Origin: Variovorax paradoxus
Lineage (GTDB): Bacteria; Pseudomonadota; Gammaproteobacteria; Burkholderiales; Burkholderiaceae_C
Direction of reading: 5' to 3'
Assembly: GCF_030815975.1 (NCBI RefSeq)
Contig: NZ_JAUSXL010000002.1
Location: forward strand, 248,001-312,000
DNA length: 64,000 bases
Below are positions 56,301 through 64,000 of the stretch, in pieces. The position numbers and the translations under genes are program-made. How positions within the stretch are numbered: the stretch's first letter is position 1; each line of letters starts with the position of its first letter. Under the pieces are notes generated by a model, which saw only the letters and a list, made by a program, of their open reading frames with translations, had not been told where the DNA came from and made no database searches.

Positions 56301-56558
56301 TTCAGGGCGCGTGCACAGGACACCGGGTACTCCCCTCCGCGAATGTCCCCCGGCCTGCGGCCTCCTCCTTGATTTCGCTGCGGGGAGCACCCGATGCCCT
56401 GTGCACAAGAGGCGCTGCCGTGGTGCTGGCTGATCAACCAGTGCTCTGAACAACGATCACGCCGATGGGGTGCCTTGCGCAGCGAAATCAAGGGGGAGGC
56501 CGCAGGCCGGAGGACATTCGCGGAGCAAGGTACCCCGTCGGCGGGAGCGCGCCCTGAA
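56301..56558. repeat. Composite inverted-repeat element of two nested units
   Basis: Arms of about 97 bases (56301-56397 and 56461-56558) are inverted copies around a 63-base centre. Both share the core CCGCGAATGTC-CCGGCCTGCGGCCTCC and CTTGATTTCGCTGCG. The left unit has its own 25-base terminal repeats (GTGCACAGG...CCCTGTGCAC), the right unit has different ones (GCCGATGGGGTGCC...GGTACCCCGTCGGC). No coding frame is convincing. It fills the gap between two convergent regulator genes. Confidence 0.85.
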
Positions 56559-56559
56559 T

Positions 56560-57516
56560 TCAGGCATGCGCCTTCTCCAGACACTCCTGAAACGCCAACA
56601 CAGCCCGAGAAGGTTTAGGCGACCGCCGCAGCAAGCTCACGAACCGGCACACATAGTTGAACCGCGCCGGCAGCACTGCCTTCATGAGCCCACGCTGCTC
56701 GAACACCTGCGCATAGTGGTCAGGCAAAAAGCCCAGGAATCGCCCCGACAGAATCAGCGTGGCAATCGCCTCCTGGTCGAAGCCCGTGGCCTTGCGCGAC
56801 AGCTTGGCGCGGTGGCTCAGTTCCATGTTGGGCGAGTGGTAGCCCAGGCCCGCGAAGTGATGCTCGCGCAGCCTGGCCCATGTGAGCCTTGCGTTGTTAG
56901 CCTCGAAGAGCGGATGTCCCTTGCCGCAGTAAAGCAGCATCGTCTCGTCGAACAGGTCGGCATACACCAGGCTCTTCGAGGCGCGGTGCGCCGGGATGAT
57001 GCCGATCTGGAAATGGCCCTCCAGCACGCCCTGCTCGATGGCGTTGATGGAGCCTACGTGCACCGCCAGCTGCACTTCGGGCGCCATCTCGGTGAAGCGC
57101 GCAATGGCTTCGCCGATGCGCGCCTTCGGATTGGTGGCCGTCTTGTCGAACAGCGCCACGTCGAGCTGGCCGCCCATGCGGTTGTGGATGTCGTCGATGC
57201 TGCCGCGAAAGGCATCGACCGAGGCCAGCAGCCGCAGCGTCTCGTCGTACACGCGCTGGCCCTCGGCGGTGAGCGCGAAGCCCGCGCGGCCGCGCCGGCA
57301 CAGCACGAGGCCGAGCCGCGTCTCCAGGTCTTTCACATGCCGGCTCACGGTGGAGGTGCCGATGTTCAGCTCCAGCTCGGCCGCCGCCATGCCGCCGCAG
57401 TCGACCACGCTCTTGAACACCTTGAGCAGGCGCAGGTCCATGTCGCTGAGCTGCCCCAGAACGGCGCGGTTCCGGGTGCCCGGGGCACTGTTTTGGGCTT
57501 TCGCCTTTACTTGCAT
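56560..57516 (-). CDS. LysR-family transcriptional regulator
   Basis: 318-aa regulator. The helix-turn-helix is near the N-terminus (MDLRLLKVFKSVVDCGGMAAAELELNIGTSTVSRHVKDLETRLG) and the rest is the LysR substrate-binding domain. It is divergent from the aminotransferase gene, with a shared 108-base gap, and probably activates it. The start is uncertain: ATG 57516 gives 25 extra residues before MDLRLL (57441), which is the usual LysR beginning. Confidence 0.92.
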   Translation of the reverse strand: MQVKAKAQNSAPGTRNRAVLGQLSDMDLRLLKVFKSVVDCGGMAAAELELNIGTSTVSRHVKDLETRLGLVLCRRGRAGFALTAEGQRVYDETLRLLASVDAFRGSIDDIHNRMGGQLDVALFDKTATNPKARIGEAIARFTEMAPEVQLAVHVGSINAIEQGVLEGHFQIGIIPAHRASKSLVYADLFDETMLLYCGKGHPLFEANNARLTWARLREHHFAGLGYHSPNMELSHRAKLSRKATGFDQEAIATLILSGRFLGFLPDHYAQVFEQRGLMKAVLPARFNYVCRFVSLLRRSPKPSRAVLAFQECLEKAHA

Positions 57517-57624
57517 AAAGTGTCAAGTGAACATTGATATTGCGCCATTCTCCACACTGATGGCTCTGCCAACAATCGGCACACCTCATTACCTCTTTGG
57601 AGCCCGCCCTGCGCGGGAAGCGCC

Positions 57625-58980
57625 ATGACCCTTGCAACGCCCGCCATCGAACCGACGCCCGCCCTGCGCACCGACGCCGCCTGGCTCGACGCGCACTGGA
57701 TGCCCTACACCGCCAACCGCAGCTTCAAGGCCGATCCGCGCCTGATCGTGGAGGCCAAGGGCGCCTACTTCACCGATGGCGACGGCCGCAAGATCTTCGA
57801 CGGCCTCTCGGGCTTGTGGTGCTCGGGCCTGGGCCACGGCCGCCCCGAGATCACCGAAGCGGTGAGCCGCCAGATCGCGAAGCTCGACTACTCGCCCGCC
57901 TTCCAGTTCGGCCATCCGCTCTCGTTCGAGCTGGCCAACAAGATCAAGGAGCTCACGCCCGCGGGCCTGGACTACGTGTTCTTCACCGGCTCGGGCTCCG
58001 AAGCCGCCGACACCTCGCTGAAGATGGCGCGCGCCTACTGGCGCACCAAGGGCCTCGCCAGCAAGACACGCCTGATCGGCCGCGAGAAGGGCTACCACGG
58101 CGTCAACTTCGGCGGCATCTCGGTGGGCGGCATCGCGGCCAACCGCAAGCTGTTCGGCCAGGGCGTCGAAGCGGACCACCTGCCGCACACGCAGATTGCG
58201 GCCAATGCCTTCACGCGCGGCATGTCCGAGAACGGCGCCGAACTGGCCGACCGCCTGCTCGACCTGATCGCGCTGCACGACGCCTCGAACATCGCAGCCG
58301 TGATCGTCGAACCCTTCGCGGGCTCGGCCGGCGTGGTGATTCCGCCCAAGGGCTACCTGAAGCGCCTGCGCGACATCTGCACCGCGAACAACATCCTCTT
58401 GATCTTTGATGAAGTGATCACCGGTTTCGGCCGCTGCGGCGCGCTCACGGGCGCTGAAGCCTTCGGCGTGACGCCCGACATCATGAACATCGCCAAGCAG
58501 GTGACCAACGGCGCACAGCCACTGGGCGCGGTGATTGCCAGCAAGGAGATCTACGACACCTTCATGGCGGCGGGCGGGCCCGACTACATGCTCGAATTCC
58601 CGCACGGCTACACCTACGGCGCGCACCCGGTGGCCTGCGCCGCCGGCATCGCGGCGCTCGACGTGCTGCAGAAGGATGACATGATCGGCCGCGTGCAGGC
58701 GCTCGCGCCGCACTTCGAGAACGCGGTGCACAGCCTCAAGGGCAGCAAGCACGTGACGGACATCCGCAACTACGGCCTGGCCGCGGGCCTGACGATTGCC
58801 GCGCTGCCGGGCGAGCCGGCACGCCGCCCCTACGAGATCGCGATGAACTGCTGGAAGAAGGGCTTCTACGTGCGCTACGGCGGCGACACGATCCAACTCG
58901 CGCCGCCCTTCATCGCCGAGAAGGCGGAGATCGACCGCCTCGTCAACGCGCTGGGCGACGCACTGGCCGAAACGGCATAG
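57625..58980 (+). CDS. Omega-amino acid:pyruvate aminotransferase (class III)
   Basis: 451-aa PLP enzyme very close to the Pseudomonas omega-amino acid:pyruvate transaminase (HWMPYTANR, LDYSPAFQFGHPLSFELANKI, FDEVITGFGR, EFPHGYTYGAHPVACAAGIAALD). It moves an amino group from a terminal amine such as beta-alanine to pyruvate, giving alanine. The PLP Lys is Lys291 in IAKQVTNGAQPLG, with Asp262 in FDEV. A GGGAAG ribosome site precedes the start. Divergent LysR regulation is likely. Confidence 0.95.
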   Translation: MTLATPAIEPTPALRTDAAWLDAHWMPYTANRSFKADPRLIVEAKGAYFTDGDGRKIFDGLSGLWCSGLGHGRPEITEAVSRQIAKLDYSPAFQFGHPLSFELANKIKELTPAGLDYVFFTGSGSEAADTSLKMARAYWRTKGLASKTRLIGREKGYHGVNFGGISVGGIAANRKLFGQGVEADHLPHTQIAANAFTRGMSENGAELADRLLDLIALHDASNIAAVIVEPFAGSAGVVIPPKGYLKRLRDICTANNILLIFDEVITGFGRCGALTGAEAFGVTPDIMNIAKQVTNGAQPLGAVIASKEIYDTFMAAGGPDYMLEFPHGYTYGAHPVACAAGIAALDVLQKDDMIGRVQALAPHFENAVHSLKGSKHVTDIRNYGLAAGLTIAALPGEPARRPYEIAMNCWKKGFYVRYGGDTIQLAPPFIAEKAEIDRLVNALGDALAETA

Positions 58981-58982
58981 GA

Positions 58983-59060
58983 CGCCCCCGAAGCGCCTTC
59001 GGCGCCTCCCCCACTGGGGGCGCACCCAGCGGCCCGGCAAAGCCGGTTCCGCGGGTGCAC
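58983..59060 (-). repeat. Interspersed intergenic repeat, shortened copy 3
   Basis: Shares GGCCCGGCAAAGCCGGTTCC and CCCCC...GGGGG dyads with the copies at 7097 and 44972, but the outer half is replaced by GCGCCTTCGGCGC and the CACTTCGTG part is missing. It lies directly after the aminotransferase stop codon and may act as a transcript end. Confidence 0.75.
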
Positions 59061-59127
59061 TGGACTGGGCCCGGGACACGAGCGGTCTGCATAATCGGCC
59101 GGCCTCCATTCCTCTCCCGCCAGCCCT

Positions 59128-60237
59128 GTGCAACAGATCGACCTTTCCTACGCGATCCGTCCCCGCCGCAGCGGATCGCGGCAGATCCGCAATCCGCTGA
59201 TTCAGATGCTGCAGGCGGTGCGCGAGCACGGCTCCATCTCGGGCGCGTCGCGCGCGCTCGACCTGTCCTATCGCCACGTGTGGGGCGAGCTCAAGCATTG
59301 GGAGCAGGCGCTCGGCCATCCGCTGGTGCAGGGCGAGCGGGGCCAGCGCGCGCAGCTTTCCGAGTTCGGCGACAAGCTGCTGTGGGCCGAGCGCCAGGCC
59401 CAGGCCCGGTTGGCGCCGCAGATCGAGGCGCTGCACGCCGAACTCGAGCGCGCCTTCGCGCTCGCCTTCGACGACCGCACCCATGTGCTGAGCCTGCAGG
59501 CGAGCCATGACGACGCGCTCGCGTTGCTGCGCACCCATGCGGCGGGCACCGCGCAGCTGCACCTGGACATCCAGTTCACCGGCAGCGTCGATGCGATCCG
59601 CGCGCTCAACCAGGGCCGCTGCGTGATGGCGGGCTTTCACACGCTGGAGCATCCGCCGCGCGGCTCGCTGGCGCAGCGCACCTACCAGCCGCTGCTCAAG
59701 CCGGGCCAGCACAAGCTGATCGGATTCGCGCGGCGCACGCAGGGCCTGCTCGTGGCGCCGGGCAACCCGCTCAACCTGCGCTCGCTGGCCGACGCCGTGC
59801 GGCTGCGTGCGCGCTACGTCAACCGGGCGATCGGCACCGGCACGCGCCTGCTGCTGGACGAGCTGCTGGCCGAGGCCCGGCTCGATGCCGCGGCGCTCGC
59901 GGGCTACGAGCGCTGCGAAACCTCGCATGCCGCGGTCGCGCATGCCGTGGCGTCCGGGCAGGCCGATGCGGGGCTCGGGCTCGAATCGGCCGCGCACGCC
60001 GAAGGGCTCGACTTCGTGCCGCTGGTGCGGGAGCGCTATCACCTGGCCTGCCTCAAGTCGGCGCTCGACCAGCCTGCCATGCAGGCACTGGTGGCGGTGC
60101 TGCGCAGCGCGAACTGGCAGCACCTGCTGGGAACGCTGCCCGGCTACGAAGCCGCCGACAGCGGCGAGGTGCAGTCGCTGCGCGCGCTGCTGCCCTGGTG
60201 GACCTTCGCACGCGAGAAGAAGGCACACAGGCCCTGA
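59128..60237 (+). CDS. ModE-like HTH regulator with fused periplasmic-binding-type sensor domain
   Basis: 369-aa cytoplasmic regulator. Residues about 15-95 are a ModE/LysR-type winged helix (IQMLQAVREHGSISGASRALDLSYRHVWGELKHWEQALG). Residues about 130-345 are a PBP-like domain resembling oxyanion or cofactor binding proteins (HTLEHPPRGSLAQRTYQPLL, RYVNRAIGTGTRLLLDELL, VASGQADAGLGLESAA). Such one-component regulators often control molybdenum or tungsten genes, so a link to the tup or cox operons is possible but not shown. It starts with GTG; no ATG is available nearby. Confidence 0.85.
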   Translation: MQQIDLSYAIRPRRSGSRQIRNPLIQMLQAVREHGSISGASRALDLSYRHVWGELKHWEQALGHPLVQGERGQRAQLSEFGDKLLWAERQAQARLAPQIEALHAELERAFALAFDDRTHVLSLQASHDDALALLRTHAAGTAQLHLDIQFTGSVDAIRALNQGRCVMAGFHTLEHPPRGSLAQRTYQPLLKPGQHKLIGFARRTQGLLVAPGNPLNLRSLADAVRLRARYVNRAIGTGTRLLLDELLAEARLDAAALAGYERCETSHAAVAHAVASGQADAGLGLESAAHAEGLDFVPLVRERYHLACLKSALDQPAMQALVAVLRSANWQHLLGTLPGYEAADSGEVQSLRALLPWWTFAREKKAHRP

Positions 60238-60273
60238 AGAGGCGGTCCGGGCACATGGGTTAAGGTTGTGCCC

Positions 60274-61725
60274 ATGACAGCTGCGGTGCTCAGCGACATT
60301 CCCGCCCGTCTCGATCGCCTGCCCTGGTCGCGCTGGCACTGGCGCGTGGTGGTCGCGCTCGGCGTGGCCTGGGTGCTCGACGGCCTCGAGGTGACGCTGG
60401 TCGGCTCGATCGGCGCCGTGCTCGAGCGGCCCGACACGCTGGGGCTCAGCGCCGGCGAGATCGGCTGGTCGGGCTCGATCTACATTGCGGGCGCGGTGAT
60501 CGGCGCCCTGCTCTTCGGCCGCCTGACTGACCGGCTCGGGCGCAAGAAGCTGTTCCTGGTCACGCTGGTGGTCTACACGGTGGGCACGCTGGCCACCGCG
60601 TTCTCGCCGAACTTCGCCTTCTTTGCGCTGTGTCGTTTCGTCACGGGCCTGGGCATCGGCGGCGAATACGCGGCCATCAACTCGGCCATCGACGAGCTCA
60701 TTCCGGCGCGCGTGCGCGGCCGCGTCAACCTCGCAATCAACGGCAGCTTCTGGATCGGCGCGGCGCTGGGTGCCGGGCTCAGCCTGGTGCTGCTCGATCC
60801 GCGCGTGATCGGTCCGGTGTGGGGCTGGCGCGCGGGCTTCGCGCTGGGCGCGGTGCTGGCGGTGGCCATCCTGCTGGTGCGGCGCGATGTGCCGGAAAGC
60901 CCGCGCTGGCTGATGGCGCATGGCCGCGCCGACGAGGCGCTTCGCATCATCGAAGACATCGAGGCCCAGGTCAGTGCACAGCACGGCCCGCTGGCGCTGG
61001 CCGAGGGCCGCGTGGCCTACGGCGGCGGGCGCCACCGCAGCCCGTCGATGCGCGAGGTGGCGCACGTGCTGCTGCGCCGCTACCGCGAGCGCAGCGTGGT
61101 CGCGGTGGCGCTGATGGTTTCGCAGGCCTTCTTCTACAACGCGATCTTCTTCACCTATGCGTTGGTGCTCACGCGCTTCTACGGCGTGGCCGAGGACAAC
61201 GTGGCGCTCTACATCTTTCCTTTCGCGCTCGGCAACGTGCTCGGGCCGCTGCTGCTGGGCCCGCTGTTCGACAGCGTGGGCCGGCGCAAGATGATCGCGC
61301 TGACCTACGTGCTCGCGGGCGTGGCGCTCGCGTTCACCGGCTGGGCCTTCATGATGGGATGGCTCGACGCACGCAGCCAGGCACTGTGCTGGTCGGCGGT
61401 GTTCTTCCTGGCCTCCGCCGCTGCGAGCTCGGCCTATCTCACGGTCAGCGAAGTGTTCCCGCTCGAGATGCGCGCGATGGCCATCGCGATCTTCTACGCC
61501 GTCGGCATGGGCGCGGGCGGCTTCGCGGCGCCCGTCATCTTCGGCATGCTGATCGAAACCGGCAGCCGCGGCGCGGTGATGGTGGGCTACGCGATCGGTG
61601 CCACGCTGGTCATCGTCGCGGGGCTGCTGGCGCTGCGCTATGCGGCCGATGCGGAGTGCAAGCCGCTCGAGGAAGTGGCGCCGCCGCTGTCGTCGGACAT
61701 CGGGAGCACCGGCATCGGCGACTAG
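60274..61725 (+). CDS. MFS transporter of the sugar/aromatic acid porter type
   Basis: 483-aa inner-membrane transporter with twelve predicted helices. The loop 2-3 motif is GRLTDRLGRKKLF and the equivalent in the second half is GPLFDSVGRRKM; PESPRWLMAHGRADEA lies after helix 6. These features are shared by sugar, metabolite:proton and aromatic acid symporters, so the substrate is open. ATG 60274 is preferred to an in-frame GTG two codons earlier. It lies 36 bases after the ModE-like gene on the same strand. Confidence 0.9.
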   Translation: MTAAVLSDIPARLDRLPWSRWHWRVVVALGVAWVLDGLEVTLVGSIGAVLERPDTLGLSAGEIGWSGSIYIAGAVIGALLFGRLTDRLGRKKLFLVTLVVYTVGTLATAFSPNFAFFALCRFVTGLGIGGEYAAINSAIDELIPARVRGRVNLAINGSFWIGAALGAGLSLVLLDPRVIGPVWGWRAGFALGAVLAVAILLVRRDVPESPRWLMAHGRADEALRIIEDIEAQVSAQHGPLALAEGRVAYGGGRHRSPSMREVAHVLLRRYRERSVVAVALMVSQAFFYNAIFFTYALVLTRFYGVAEDNVALYIFPFALGNVLGPLLLGPLFDSVGRRKMIALTYVLAGVALAFTGWAFMMGWLDARSQALCWSAVFFLASAAASSAYLTVSEVFPLEMRAMAIAIFYAVGMGAGGFAAPVIFGMLIETGSRGAVMVGYAIGATLVIVAGLLALRYAADAECKPLEEVAPPLSSDIGSTGIGD

Positions 61726-61744
61726 GCCCCGACCTGCGGGAGGC

Positions 61745-62974
61745 TCAGAGCGCGCATGTCCGGAAGCCGAAGAATCCGTCGTCGCGGCCAGGCAACGCAA
61801 AGCCCCGGCGCCGCGGCGAACGCAAGCGCGAGCGGGTCGCGAACGAAGCGCCGCGCAGCACGCGCGCCTCGCCGAATGCAGGCACCGGATCGAACTCGCT
61901 GCCGGCGCTCCACGGATCGGCGCGAAAGCCGGGCCAGGGCCGCAGCGTGCCCGCGGTCCACTCGTGCACGTCGGCCCAGCGGAATCCGCGCCGCGCCGCC
62001 GTGTGCGCTGCAATTTCCCACTCCACCTCGGTCGCGATGCGCCGGCCGGCCCAGCGCGCCCAGGCATCGGCCTCCCACCAGCTCAGGTGCACCGCGCTGT
62101 GGTGGCCGGCGGCGCGCACGGTGGAACCGAAACGGTGCTGCAGCACCGAGCCGCCGGCGCCCTTGCGCGCGACGCCGATCTGCTCGACGTGGCGCGGCCC
62201 GCGGCGCCCTTCGATCTGCGAGGCCAGCCAGCGCCAGCCTTGCGGATGCCAGAGCTCCTCGCGGTCGTAGCCGCCTTCGTCGACGAACTCGATGTACTGG
62301 CTCCAGGTCACGGGCTGGGCGTCGATCTCGAACTCGGGCACCTCGACGCGGTGCGCGCCCTGCTCCTGCGCGAAGGCGAATCCGCAGCCCTCGGGCAGGC
62401 CGAGCTCCCATTGCGTCGCCGGCAGCAGCAGCGGCTCGCGCGTGACGGCCATGGGCACCGGCTCGATGCCCAGAGGCAGCCCGAGCGTCTGCGCCATCAC
62501 GATGAACTGCTCGCCGCGCAAATCTTCGTGGAACAACGCAAGGCGGTAGAAGTACAGCCCCGGGTCGGTCTCGGCCGTATGCTCGAGCAGTTCGAGCGTG
62601 CTCTCCAGTGTTTCGAGCAGGTAGGCCTTGGTCTGGGCCAGGTCCGGCAGGCCGGGCGACCAGCGCTGCGCGGCCGGGGCCTGGGCCGGGTTCCACCAGT
62701 CGTCGGCACCGGGATCGATGGCCGCGAGGCGGGTCGGCCGCACCGGGCACTCGGCACCGAAGGCCCGCTGGGTGTTGCGCCCGATCCACCATTCGGCAAA
62801 CCAGCCGATGTGCCCGGCGAGCCAGAGCGGTGGCACCACACCCTCATCGCTTGTGCGCTCCACGGCGAGCGCGGGCGAGCCCAGCGCCTCCTCGTAGAGC
62901 GACAACAGGTGCAGCGTGTGGTTGCGTGCGTCGATCAGGGCGAGCGAGAGCAGTTCGCGGCCGGCGCGCCGCAT
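61745..62974 (-). CDS. EgtB/SenA-family nonheme iron enzyme with altered iron-ligand motif
   Basis: 409-aa protein: a DinB-like N-terminal domain (about 8-175) and a formylglycine-enzyme-like C-terminal domain ending RDDGFFGFRTC. This is the layout of EgtB (ergothioneine) and SenA (selenoneine) synthases, and the stretch PPLWLAGHIGWFAEWW is SenA-like. Active EgtB/SenA proteins use three His as iron ligands, one in the DinB domain (His55 here) and two in HxxxH. Here the second motif reads HEDLR (His149 but Arg153), so one ligand appears lost. No egtD, senB or senC is adjacent. It may be divergent or inactive. Confidence 0.82.
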   Translation of the reverse strand: MRRAGRELLSLALIDARNHTLHLLSLYEEALGSPALAVERTSDEGVVPPLWLAGHIGWFAEWWIGRNTQRAFGAECPVRPTRLAAIDPGADDWWNPAQAPAAQRWSPGLPDLAQTKAYLLETLESTLELLEHTAETDPGLYFYRLALFHEDLRGEQFIVMAQTLGLPLGIEPVPMAVTREPLLLPATQWELGLPEGCGFAFAQEQGAHRVEVPEFEIDAQPVTWSQYIEFVDEGGYDREELWHPQGWRWLASQIEGRRGPRHVEQIGVARKGAGGSVLQHRFGSTVRAAGHHSAVHLSWWEADAWARWAGRRIATEVEWEIAAHTAARRGFRWADVHEWTAGTLRPWPGFRADPWSAGSEFDPVPAFGEARVLRGASFATRSRLRSPRRRGFALPGRDDGFFGFRTCAL

Positions 62975-63235
62975 GTCGGGCGATTCGATGGAGTGCGGCA
63001 AGCCCCGTGGGCAGCGGGGGCGGCGACGACGAGGGCATGTTTCATTATCGCGAGCCGGCGCACCAGCGCGGCGCATGGCGGCGGGCCTACGGGAATACAC
63101 CGCCCGTGCCCGTCCGAAAACGGCTTTGCGCGCCGATAAAATCGCGCGTCCGCCGAAAGCCCCCGGACCGCCGCTCGCCGGCGGACCCCGGCCCGCTTCT
63201 GCATCCAAGCATCCATTTCCTCTCTGGAGAAGAGC
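62975..63235. other. Intergenic region before the second TRAP operon
   Basis: About 260 bases between the EgtB/SenA-like gene (leftward) and the TRAP small permease (rightward). It contains GATAAAAT at about 63136, a possible -10 element, and a GGAGAAG ribosome site before the permease. No dyad or substrate-binding-protein gene is present. Confidence 0.4.
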
Positions 63236-63832
63236 ATGAATTTCCTGCTCAGATTTTCGCGCGCGGTCGATTGGCTCAATGGCCAGCTCGGCAAGTACGT
63301 GATCTGGCTCATCCTTGCGTCCACCGTGATCAGCGGCGTCAATGCCGTGGTCCGGAAGGTGTTCAACGTCAGCTCCAACGCCTATCTCGAAGTGCAGTGG
63401 TATCTGTTCGCCGCGTCCTTCCTGATTGCCGCGGGCTATACCCTCTTGAACCAGGAGCACGTGAAGATCGACGTGATCCTCAGCCGCTTGTCCAAGCGCG
63501 GCCAGATCTGGGTCGACATCATCGGCTTCAGCTTCTTCCTCACACCGGTCTGCCTGGCCATCCTCTGGTATGGCATTCCGTTCTTCCTGCAGGGCTACCG
63601 CTCGGGCGAAATGTCGAACAACGCCGGCGGGCTGATCCGCTGGCCGATCTACGCCATGATCCCGCTGGGCTTCACGCTGCTGATGCTCCAGGGCTGGTCC
63701 GAGCTCATCAAGCGCATCGCCTTCCTGCAGGGCCGCATCGACGATCCCACGCAAAAGCGTGAAGAAAAGACCGCCGAAGAAGAACTGGCCGAGTCGATCC
63801 GCCGGCTCGCCGAATCCAACGTCAAAGGCTGA
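63236..63832 (+). CDS. TRAP transporter small permease (second system)
   Basis: 198-aa membrane protein with four helices, the DctQ-type segment AGYTLLNQEHVKIDVILSRLSKRG and a charged tail. It is of the longer DctQ kind found with keto acid and mannitol-type TRAP systems. No substrate-binding protein precedes it in this window, unlike the system at 26.5 kb. The large permease starts 12 bases after its stop. Confidence 0.93.
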   Translation: MNFLLRFSRAVDWLNGQLGKYVIWLILASTVISGVNAVVRKVFNVSSNAYLEVQWYLFAASFLIAAGYTLLNQEHVKIDVILSRLSKRGQIWVDIIGFSFFLTPVCLAILWYGIPFFLQGYRSGEMSNNAGGLIRWPIYAMIPLGFTLLMLQGWSELIKRIAFLQGRIDDPTQKREEKTAEEELAESIRRLAESNVKG

Positions 63833-63844
63833 GCGGTAGCACCC

Positions 63845-64000
63845 ATGGAATTCATCGCACAAAACTTCGCCCCGATCATGTTCGCGGGGCTGATCGTCTT
63901 CCTGCTGTTCGGCTTCCCGGTGGCGTTCAGCCTCGGCGCCTGCGGCCTGTTCTTCGGCTTCGTCGGCGTGGAGCTCGGCCTGCTGCCCGAAGCGCTGCTG
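63845..64000 (+). CDS. TRAP transporter large permease (second system, partial)
   Basis: First 52 codons only; the gene continues past the window. The translation has a hydrophobic first helix (IMFAGLIVFLLFGFPVAFSL) and then GACGLFFGFVGVELGLLPEALL, matching the start of DctM-type permeases. It pairs with the small permease directly upstream. Confidence 0.9.
   Translation, partial: MEFIAQNFAPIMFAGLIVFLLFGFPVAFSLGACGLFFGFVGVELGLLPEALL

Noticed and set aside
56389..56620. Short frames inside the composite inverted repeat
   Set aside because: They follow the repeat structure on both strands equally, lack ribosome sites and match no family.
57589..62067. 1492-codon minus-strand frame spanning the aminotransferase, regulator and MFS genes
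   Set aside because: It runs antisense to three well-supported genes and has no recognisable sequence.

Overview
This is a 64 kb chromosomal window of high-GC DNA. Its gene order and protein sequences match a Comamonadaceae betaproteobacterium, most likely Variovorax (V. paradoxus-like). The clues are the tmRNA tag ANDERFALAA, a fused aroA-cmk gene inside the betaproteobacterial gyrA-serC-pheA-tyrA-aroA-cmk-rpsA-ihfB block, and the large share of TRAP and Liv-type transporters. No phage, IS element, CRISPR array, rRNA or tRNA gene was seen; tmRNA is the only RNA gene.

Layout. 1-13.3 kb is almost all minus strand: glnA with a sigma-54 promoter and two NtrC-like sites, a MoCF-domain protein, an EI24-type membrane protein, a sterol-desaturase-family protein, a polysaccharide-deacetylase-like protein, a YncE-type beta-propeller, an RsuA-type pseudouridine synthase, gamma-glutamyltransferase, a methyltransferase, tmRNA, gph, ubiG and an OmpA-family protein. 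13.5-26.3 kb is plus strand: gyrA, a DUF2059 protein, serC, pheA, tyrA, the aroA-cmk fusion, rpsA, ihfB, lapA, lapB and a ComEA-like protein. 26.5-29.3 kb is a complete TRAP transporter, followed by crcB. 29.8-35.9 kb is a seven-subunit Mrp cation/proton antiporter operon with A and B fused. 36-43.6 kb (minus) is a form II CoxSLM molybdenum hydroxylase operon with its maturation genes, and a divergent GAF/Fis-type regulator lies upstream.

45-47.9 kb is a small NTF2-like gene and a tungstate-type ABC transporter (tupBCA) headed by a near-perfect 28-bp palindrome. 48-56.3 kb is a catabolic operon: a Liv-type ABC transporter, an M20 amidohydrolase of the carbamoylase type and an M81 metallopeptidase, with a divergent FCD-GntR regulator. 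Its livH carries a one-base frameshift. 56.5-59 kb is a LysR regulator divergent from an omega-amino acid:pyruvate aminotransferase. 59.1-61.7 kb is a metal-type HTH/PBP regulator and an MFS transporter. 61.7-63 kb is an EgtB/SenA-like enzyme without its usual partners, and the window ends inside a second TRAP operon.

How the parts fit. The first half is mainly housekeeping: nitrogen assimilation, aromatic amino acid and serine synthesis, translation and ribosome rescue. The second half is accessory metabolism: organic-acid uptake, a molybdenum hydroxylase plus oxyanion uptake, and import and hydrolysis of amide- or carbamoyl-type compounds feeding amino-group metabolism. The most unusual items are the AroA-Cmk fusion, the frameshifted livH, the EgtB/SenA homologue with an altered iron-ligand motif, the tup palindrome, and two families of structured intergenic repeats. 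No intergenic stretch exceeds about 300 bases without a described element.
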